Positions 6,138 through 9,613 of a DNA stretch of 9,613 nt are shown here, piece by piece. The stretch comes from Solirubrobacteraceae bacterium (GTDB taxonomy: Bacteria > Actinomycetota > Thermoleophilia > Solirubrobacterales > Solirubrobacteraceae). Made by a program: the position numbers and the translations under genes. Position 1 is the first letter of the stretch. Each line of letters opens with the position of its first letter. The notes below the pieces were generated by a model. It searched no databases. It had not been told where the DNA came from and saw nothing but the letters and a program-made list of their open reading frames with translations. The DNA lies in assembly GCA_025935735.1 (NCBI GenBank), contig JAICUS010000196.1, forward strand, positions 1 to 9,613, given 5' to 3'.

Positions 6138-7659
6138 TCCCGCGGGCGCGGTCCGTCCAGCCCTTCAGCGCAGCCACCGCCGCGTGGTCGCCCCGGACGG
6201 CCGGGCGCTCGCCGGCGGCCGGCGGCTCGTCGCGCAGCAGCGCGTCGAACGCGGCGGCGGTCAGGGTCACAGTGGCGTCGGGCGGCTCGACCGGCGGGTC
6301 CTGCGAGACGGCGAGCGGTTCGCCGTCGCGCGCGGTGACGAACCAGGTCCGGTGCGCGATCTCCTGGGCGACGGTGAACGCGTGCCCGCGCGTCCACTCC
6401 GCGTCGACCGCGAACGGCAGCGCCGCGTAGACGAGCTCGGGATCGAGCCGAGCCCCGGCCCGGACCGCGTCCGCCAGCGAAAGCTTTGCCGAGGCCAGCG
6501 GCGCAAGCCCCGCGGTCCGCTTGCGCCGGTTGGCCCGAGCGGCGCCGCGGAACCGCCCGATCCTCGCGCGCTCGCCCGCCAGCAGCTCCGCCAGCGCGAG
6601 CGCCTCGACGCGCAGGTGGAACCGCGCCTCGCCGCGCCGGCGCGGCTTGCGCAGCCGCGCCACGTCGGCGCGCTTGTCGGCCACCGATACGGCGAACGTC
6701 GCGAGCCCCCGCACGGTCAGGTCGTACGACAGCGGCCCGTCCAGCACTGCCGCCTGCGCGGGAAGCAGCGCGATGAGCAGCCGCCCGGCCGCGAGCGGGT
6801 CGGCGCGAGCGAACTCCACCAGCGCACGCCGCAACCGCCGCTCGGTATCGGCCGCGCGGGTGGTCGGCGCGACCCCGTCGGGCGCGAGCGGCGCGGCGCC
6901 GTTGGCCGCGCCGGGCAGGCCGGCCCCACCGAGCGCGGCGTCGACGGGCGGTGGCGCCTCGGGTGCGGCGAGTGTGGTCAGGCGCAGGGCGGCGGCGGCC
7001 GCGTCGAGGTCCGCGAGGAGGCGGCTGGAGTTGGGTGCCGGGCGGGTGGCCGCGGCGGCTTCGGCCAGGGCGTGGGCGCGGCGCTGGATGTCCGGGCGGC
7101 GGAGCTTTGCCGCGGTGAGCTCCGCGCGGGTGGTGGCGAGGTCGGCGGCCAGGCGGGCGGATGTGGCGCGGGTGACGGCGTGGGCGATCCGCTCGGCTTC
7201 GAGCTGCGCGGTGAGGATGGCGAGCGTGGAGGCGTCGGCGGCGCGCGCCGCGCGGACCGCGCGCTCGTTCGCGCGGGCGTGGGTCAGGGCCTGGGCCGAC
7301 TCGGCGAGCCGGCGCTCGAGCGCCTCGTGGCGGGCGCGCCAGACCCGCTCGGCGCGGGCGAGCGGGCCGCCCTCGTCCGGCGGCGCGGTCCACGCCGGCG
7401 GCGCCGAGTCAGGCGGGAGCGCCACCGCCGGGCCGAGGCCGGGCGGGTTCGCCGCGTGGCGGCGGGCGCCGTTGCCGTTCGCCGCGCCGTGCCCGGCGCT
7501 GCCGCCATTGCCGTTCGCCGCGCCGTCGTGCCGGGCGCCGCGGCCGTTCGCCGCGCCGTCGTGCCGGGCGCCGTTGCCGTTCGCCGCGACCGCCAGCGCG
7601 ACGCTCGCGGCCACGGCGCCGTTGGGCGCGCGCGCTGCGGATGTGGATGCCTCGGACAT
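6130..7659 (-). CDS. SCP2-like domain protein with repeat-rich N-terminus and coiled coil
   Basis: 509 aa from ATG 7657-7659. Residues 1-75 are low complexity, with four variants of AANGNGARHDG. Residues 85-100 are Pro-rich, and about 100-230 are Ala/Arg/Glu-rich helix, probably coiled coil. A second linker follows (230-270). The C-terminal part (about 285-509) resembles SCP2 sterol-carrier-like proteins of actinobacteria: LDGPLSYDLTVRGLATFAVS (306-325), EWTRGHAFTVA (421-431), then PDATVTLTAAAFDALL and RGDHAAVAALKGWTDRARGI. The SCP2 fold is a hydrophobic-ligand pocket, but ligand and role here are unknown. No signal peptide or membrane segment. The start is uncertain: GGAG abuts ATG 7659, too close for a normal ribosome site, and in-frame TTG 7695 would add 12 residues. 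Third gene of the argG run, 46 nt after the small membrane protein gene. Domain call rests on remembered motif patterns, not a search. Confidence 0.65.
   Translation of the reverse strand: MSEASTSAARAPNGAVAASVALAVAANGNGARHDGAANGRGARHDGAANGNGGSAGHGAANGNGARRHAANPPGLGPAVALPPDSAPPAWTAPPDEGGPLARAERVWRARHEALERRLAESAQALTHARANERAVRAARAADASTLAILTAQLEAERIAHAVTRATSARLAADLATTRAELTAAKLRRPDIQRRAHALAEAAAATRPAPNSSRLLADLDAAAAALRLTTLAAPEAPPPVDAALGGAGLPGAANGAAPLAPDGVAPTTRAADTERRLRRALVEFARADPLAAGRLLIALLPAQAAVLDGPLSYDLTVRGLATFAVSVADKRADVARLRKPRRRGEARFHLRVEALALAELLAGERARIGRFRGAARANRRKRTAGLAPLASAKLSLADAVRAGARLDPELVYAALPFAVDAEWTRGHAFTVAQEIAHRTWFVTARDGEPLAVSQDPPVEPPDATVTLTAAAFDALLRDEPPAAGERPAVRGDHAAVAALKGWTDRARGIR
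7474..7588. repeat. In-frame tandem repeats (33 and 36 bp period) in the SCP2-like gene
   Basis: A unit beginning GCCGTTCGCCGCG recurs at 7474, 7510, 7543 and 7576, giving periods of 36, 33 and 33 bp. The copies 7510-7540 and 7543-7573 are identical over 31 bases; the last copy is partial. All periods are multiples of three, so length changes keep the reading frame. On the minus strand they encode the AANGNGARHDG-type peptide repeats near the protein N-terminus. Confidence 0.85.
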
Positions 7660-7705
7660 CTCCGCCCGGGATGCTCCCAGGCGGACCGGCGGCAAGTGAG
7701 ATCGA

Positions 7706-7864
7706 TCAGTCGCGGGCGCGCAGCACGATGAGGGCGAGCGCGGCGCCGAGCGCGACGGCGCCCCCGGCCAGCACGGACTTGGGCACGTACGTCGAGCCGT
7801 ACTTGCGGCGCAGGAAGAGCTTGGCCCCGTGCCACACGATCCGGCCCAGCAGCGAGTAGAACAT
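7706..7864 (-). CDS. Small membrane protein, 52 aa
   Basis: ATG at 7862-7864, TGA at 7706-7708. The protein starts MFYSLLGRIVWHGAKLFLRR and has a basic middle (RRKYGSTYVPK). One hydrophobic segment spans about residues 31-48 (VLAGGAVALGAALALIVL), followed by a short RARD tail. The layout of an amphipathic N-terminus, a positive patch and a single transmembrane helix looks like a real membrane peptide, and the sequence resembles small uncharacterised actinobacterial proteins I recall, but I assign no function. It starts 9 nt after the argG stop and ends 46 nt before the SCP2-like gene, so co-transcription is likely. Only a weak AGGG-type ribosome site lies upstream, partly within the argG stop region, so coupling to argG translation is plausible. 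Codon use fits the neighbours, with G or C in nearly all third positions. Confidence 0.75.
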   Translation of the reverse strand: MFYSLLGRIVWHGAKLFLRRKYGSTYVPKSVLAGGAVALGAALALIVLRARD

Positions 7865-7873
7865 GCCGGAACC

Positions 7874-9184
7874 CTACCCGCCGGCGCCGTCTCTCACCCG
7901 CCGCGCCATCCGCGACTGCAGCGACCAGATCTCGATGAACCCCGGCGAGGCGGACTGGGAGAACAGGCCGCCGGACTCGGCGAACGTGGCCAGCTGGGCG
8001 TCGTAGACGGCGTTGGGCGACTCGCGGGTCACCACCCGGGCGAGGCCCTTGTAGAGCTTCAAGCCGATCTTGCCGGTGACCTGGCGGTTGACGTGCTCGA
8101 TGTAGGCCTGGATGTCCTCGCGCAGCGGCTCCCACCACAGGCCGGCGTAGACCAGGTAGGCCCACTTGCGGTCGAGCTCGGGCTTGAACTGGTTCTGGTG
8201 GATCGTGCCCACGAGGCGCTCGAGCTCGCGGTGGGCCGGCAGCAGCAGCGCGGCGGCGGGCGCCTCGTAGATGTCTCGCACCTTCAGCCCGACGATCCGG
8301 TCCTCGATGTGGTCGACGATCCCGATGCCGTGCTTGATGCCCAGCTCCGCGGCGCGGTCGATGATCTCGACCAGGCCGAGGCGCTCGCCGTCGATCGCCA
8401 CCGGCACGCCCGCCTCGAAGGAGATCTCCACGACCTGCGGCTCGTCCGGCGCCTCCTCCGGCCGCGTGACCAGCTGGAAGACGTCGTCGTCGGGCGCGTG
8501 GGTCAGGTCCTCGATCCAGCGCCCCTCGGAGGAGCGCCCCCAGAGGTTGTCGTCGATCGAGTAGGGCGCCGTCTCGGTGCCGCCCTTGACCGGGATGCCG
8601 TGCTTGCGGGCGTAGGCGATCTCCTCGTCGCGGCCCATCGCCCACGAGCGCACCGGGGCGATGACCTTCAGCTCCGGCGCGAGCGTGGCCACGGTGGCCT
8701 CGATCCGCACCTGGTCGTTGCCCTTGCCCGTGCAGCCGTGGGCGATCGTGTCGCAGCCCGAGCGCCGGGCGTACTCGACCGCCAGCTTGGCGATCAGCGG
8801 CCGCCCGAGCGCCGTGAACAACGGATAGCCGTCGCCGTAGTTGGCGTTGGCCATGATCGCCGGCCGCAGGTACTCGGAGGCGAACTCCTCGCGCGCGTCG
8901 ACCACGTGCGCCTCGATGGCGCCGAGGTTCAGCGCCTTGCCGCGGACGACGTCGTAGTCCTCGCCGGGCTGACCCAGGTTGACCGTGAGCGCGACGACCT
9001 CCGCCTCGTACTCGTCTTGGATCCACTTGAGCATCACGCTTGTATCCAAGCCGCCGGAGTAGAGCAGGAGCACCCGCCCCACCTCGCCCGGGGCGGCCAG
9101 GTAGCTGGCGACGCGGGTCGACGACGGGTCGGCGACGCGGTGGACTTCGGTATGGGCGCTGGGATCTCTCGGCTCGGCGGTCAC
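7874..9184 (-). CDS. argG: Argininosuccinate synthase
   Basis: Joins citrulline and aspartate using ATP to give argininosuccinate, AMP and PPi; the penultimate step of arginine biosynthesis, cytoplasmic tetramer. 436 aa. Motifs: N-type ATP pyrophosphatase P-loop LYSGGLDTS (41-49); the citrulline/aspartate region PLFTALGRPLIAK (121-133); HGCTGKGNDQVR (149-160); YSIDDNLWGRSSEG (208-221); and a full C-terminal multimerisation arm. About 35 residues precede the first beta strand, more than in the E. coli or human enzymes; the APGEV part looks family-like for this lineage, the rest may be variable. Start GTG 9182-9184 is supported by a TAGTCT box 7 nt upstream, suggesting a leaderless mRNA. In-frame GTG codons at residues 35 and 38 would trim the extension and cannot be excluded. 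No other arginine genes are visible in the window; the next two genes downstream are unrelated in known function. Confidence 0.97.
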   Translation of the reverse strand: MTAEPRDPSAHTEVHRVADPSSTRVASYLAAPGEVGRVLLLYSGGLDTSVMLKWIQDEYEAEVVALTVNLGQPGEDYDVVRGKALNLGAIEAHVVDAREEFASEYLRPAIMANANYGDGYPLFTALGRPLIAKLAVEYARRSGCDTIAHGCTGKGNDQVRIEATVATLAPELKVIAPVRSWAMGRDEEIAYARKHGIPVKGGTETAPYSIDDNLWGRSSEGRWIEDLTHAPDDDVFQLVTRPEEAPDEPQVVEISFEAGVPVAIDGERLGLVEIIDRAAELGIKHGIGIVDHIEDRIVGLKVRDIYEAPAAALLLPAHRELERLVGTIHQNQFKPELDRKWAYLVYAGLWWEPLREDIQAYIEHVNRQVTGKIGLKLYKGLARVVTRESPNAVYDAQLATFAESGGLFSQSASPGFIEIWSLQSRMARRVRDGAGG

Positions 9185-9191
9185 GCGCGAC

Positions 9192-9197
9192 AGACTA
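9192..9197 (-). promoter_or_regulatory. Candidate -10 box for argG
   Basis: Reads TAGTCT on the minus strand (TAnnnT pattern) and ends 7 nt before the GTG start, the spacing expected when transcription starts at the start codon. No Shine-Dalgarno precedes argG, which fits. A -35 box is not recognisable at the usual distance. The box lies between argG and the nearer arm of element B, so the element is next to or overlaps the promoter's upstream part. Confidence 0.35.
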
Positions 9198-9222
9198 CGA
9201 ACAAGGCGCGTGCGGACGGGAT

Positions 9223-9455
9223 CGGCGAACTTCTGCTGGGTAGGGAGCGAGGGGTTCGGCCGCGGTGCGCGGTGATCGTGTCTCCTGCGCCCGCGGCGAG
9301 GTGGGGCTGGTTAGTCGCTCCATGCGCGACTAAGTAGCCCCACGTCTTTCTGGTGTGACGCCTTCGCGGTCGAGCGTGATCGGTTCGCGCGCGGAGGCGA
9401 TCGATCATGCGTGGCGGAAGGCTCCCCCACTCCCTACCCAGCCAGCCGTTCGCCG
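9223..9455. repeat. Intergenic inverted-repeat element B (second copy of the element A family)
   Basis: The left arm (9223-9247) is CGGCGAAC, then TTCTG, then CTGGGTAGGGAG. The right arm (9430-9455), reverse complemented, is CGGCGAAC, GGCTGG, CTGGGTAGGGAG, differing by one inserted base and two substitutions in the spacer. Both arms match those of element A. Inner similarity to A includes GGCCGCGGTGCGCGG next to the left arm, GTGGCGGAAGG next to the right arm, and a shared TGATCGGTTCG (9377-9387; 365-375 in A). Inverted symmetry continues inward around TGATCG and CGATCA. The centre carries a separate 18-bp stem-loop. The element fills most of the gap between the acidic-protein gene stop and argG, leaving 38 nt before the argG start. 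No protein gene is visible inside. Confidence 0.8.
9301..9343. other. Strong 18-bp stem-loop inside element B
   Basis: GTGGGGCT (9301-9308) pairs with AGCCCCAC (9336-9343), and TTAGTCGC (9311-9318) with GCGACTAA (9326-9333). The two are separated by a 2-nt internal loop (GG opposite GT); the apical loop is TCCATGC. On the plus strand the stem is followed by GTCTTTCT, mildly terminator-like; on the minus strand, the direction of the flanking genes, there is no T run. Element A has no equivalent. It could be a structured RNA, a protein-binding cruciform, or a nested second repeat. Confidence 0.7.
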
Positions 9456-9475
9456 AGCCCGCTGCGGCGCCCCGA

Positions 9476-9613
9476 TCAGTAGCGGCGCGGCTGACGCGCG
9501 ATCGCGCGCTCGTACCGGAAGCCCTCGCCGTCGTCGGCCTCCTCGTAGCCGACGTCCTCCGGGGCGTCCTCGGCGTCGCGCACGTCGCGCAGCCAGCGGC
9601 CGCCCGACAGATC
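9476..9613 (-). CDS. C-terminal end of an unidentified acidic protein, truncated by the window edge
   Basis: The last 45 residues of a minus-strand frame, open to the window end and closed by TGA at 9476-9478. The tail is strongly acidic in the middle (DVRDAEDAPEDVGYEEADDG) and basic at the end (ERAIARQPRRY). Third codon positions are almost all G or C, as in neighbouring genes, which supports real coding. No family is recognisable from this fragment. It points toward argG but is separated from it by element B, so it is probably a different transcription unit. Confidence 0.55.
   Translation of the reverse strand, partial: DLSGGRWLRDVRDAEDAPEDVGYEEADDGEGFRYERAIARQPRRY

Noticed and set aside
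4946..7393. 815-codon minus-strand open frame across the SelA-like, GntR and SCP2-like genes
   Set aside because: It runs antisense to two recognisable genes and out of frame with a third, with Arg/Ser/Pro-rich low-complexity translation.
7447..7588. CRISPR-like array from the regularly spaced repeats
   Set aside because: The repeats are directly adjacent with no unique spacers and are in frame within a gene encoding a peptide repeat.
6184..7731. 515-codon plus-strand frame opposite the SCP2-like gene
   Set aside because: Gly/Arg/Val-rich shadow translation with no motif, while the minus strand gives SCP2-like motifs and organised domains.
7866..7873. Another CCCTACCC-like match to the element arms between argG and the small membrane protein gene
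   Set aside because: Only about 8 bases match, part of it is the argG stop codon, and there is no CGGCGAAC block or inverted partner.
9185..9300. ArgR (ARG box) operator in front of argG
   Set aside because: I could find no convincing A/T-rich 18-bp palindromic ARG-box pattern; the symmetry in this region is explained by element B.
7829..9337. 502-codon plus-strand frame opposite argG
   Set aside because: Antisense shadow of a clearly identified enzyme; it also runs through element B.

Overview
The window is very GC-rich, roughly 70% or more. Its genes are tightly packed, start codons are often GTG, and Shine-Dalgarno sites are weak or absent at several starts. Together with the DnaE, ArgG and SCP2-like sequences, this suggests a high-GC actinobacterial chromosome, most likely class Thermoleophilia (Solirubrobacterales-like). 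The lineage is an inference from sequence style and remembered family resemblance, not from a search. The gene content is mostly housekeeping, and no phage, plasmid, CRISPR or toxin-antitoxin genes are visible.

Layout. Bases 1-297 (+) are the C-terminal part of endonuclease IV (nfo), an AP endonuclease of base excision repair. It converges on dnaE (579-4100, -), the replicative DNA polymerase III alpha subunit, which carries a complete metal site in its N-terminal PHP domain. The whole gap between them is one long imperfect inverted repeat (element A). Divergent from dnaE lies a pyridoxal-phosphate enzyme of the SelA/DgaE-like group (4173-5231, +), then a GntR/FCD-type regulator (5490-6137, +). 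The regulator has a 9-bp inverted repeat and a possible 16-codon leader ORF directly in front of it.

The second half is a minus-strand block read right to left. It starts with the end of an unidentified acidic protein (9613-9476). An intergenic region follows that is filled by a second inverted-repeat element (element B). Then come argG (9184-7874, argininosuccinate synthase, arginine biosynthesis), a 52-aa membrane protein gene 9 nt after argG (7864-7706), and a 509-aa protein with a repeat-rich N-terminus and an SCP2-like C-terminus (7659-6130). The last three are spaced like an operon, and the final gene overlaps the end of the GntR gene by 8 nt in convergent orientation.

Main unexplained signal. 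Elements A and B share the same terminal inverted repeat, a CGGCGAAC block, about 5 nt, then CTGGGTAGGG. Their interiors differ but are partly similar, and both sit only between genes. This looks like a family of short non-coding palindromic or MITE-like elements. Element B also carries an internal 18-bp stem-loop. The window shows no clear defence or biosynthetic novelty beyond these elements and the two loosely characterised gene groups (SelA-like enzyme with GntR regulator; argG with small membrane protein and SCP2-like protein).
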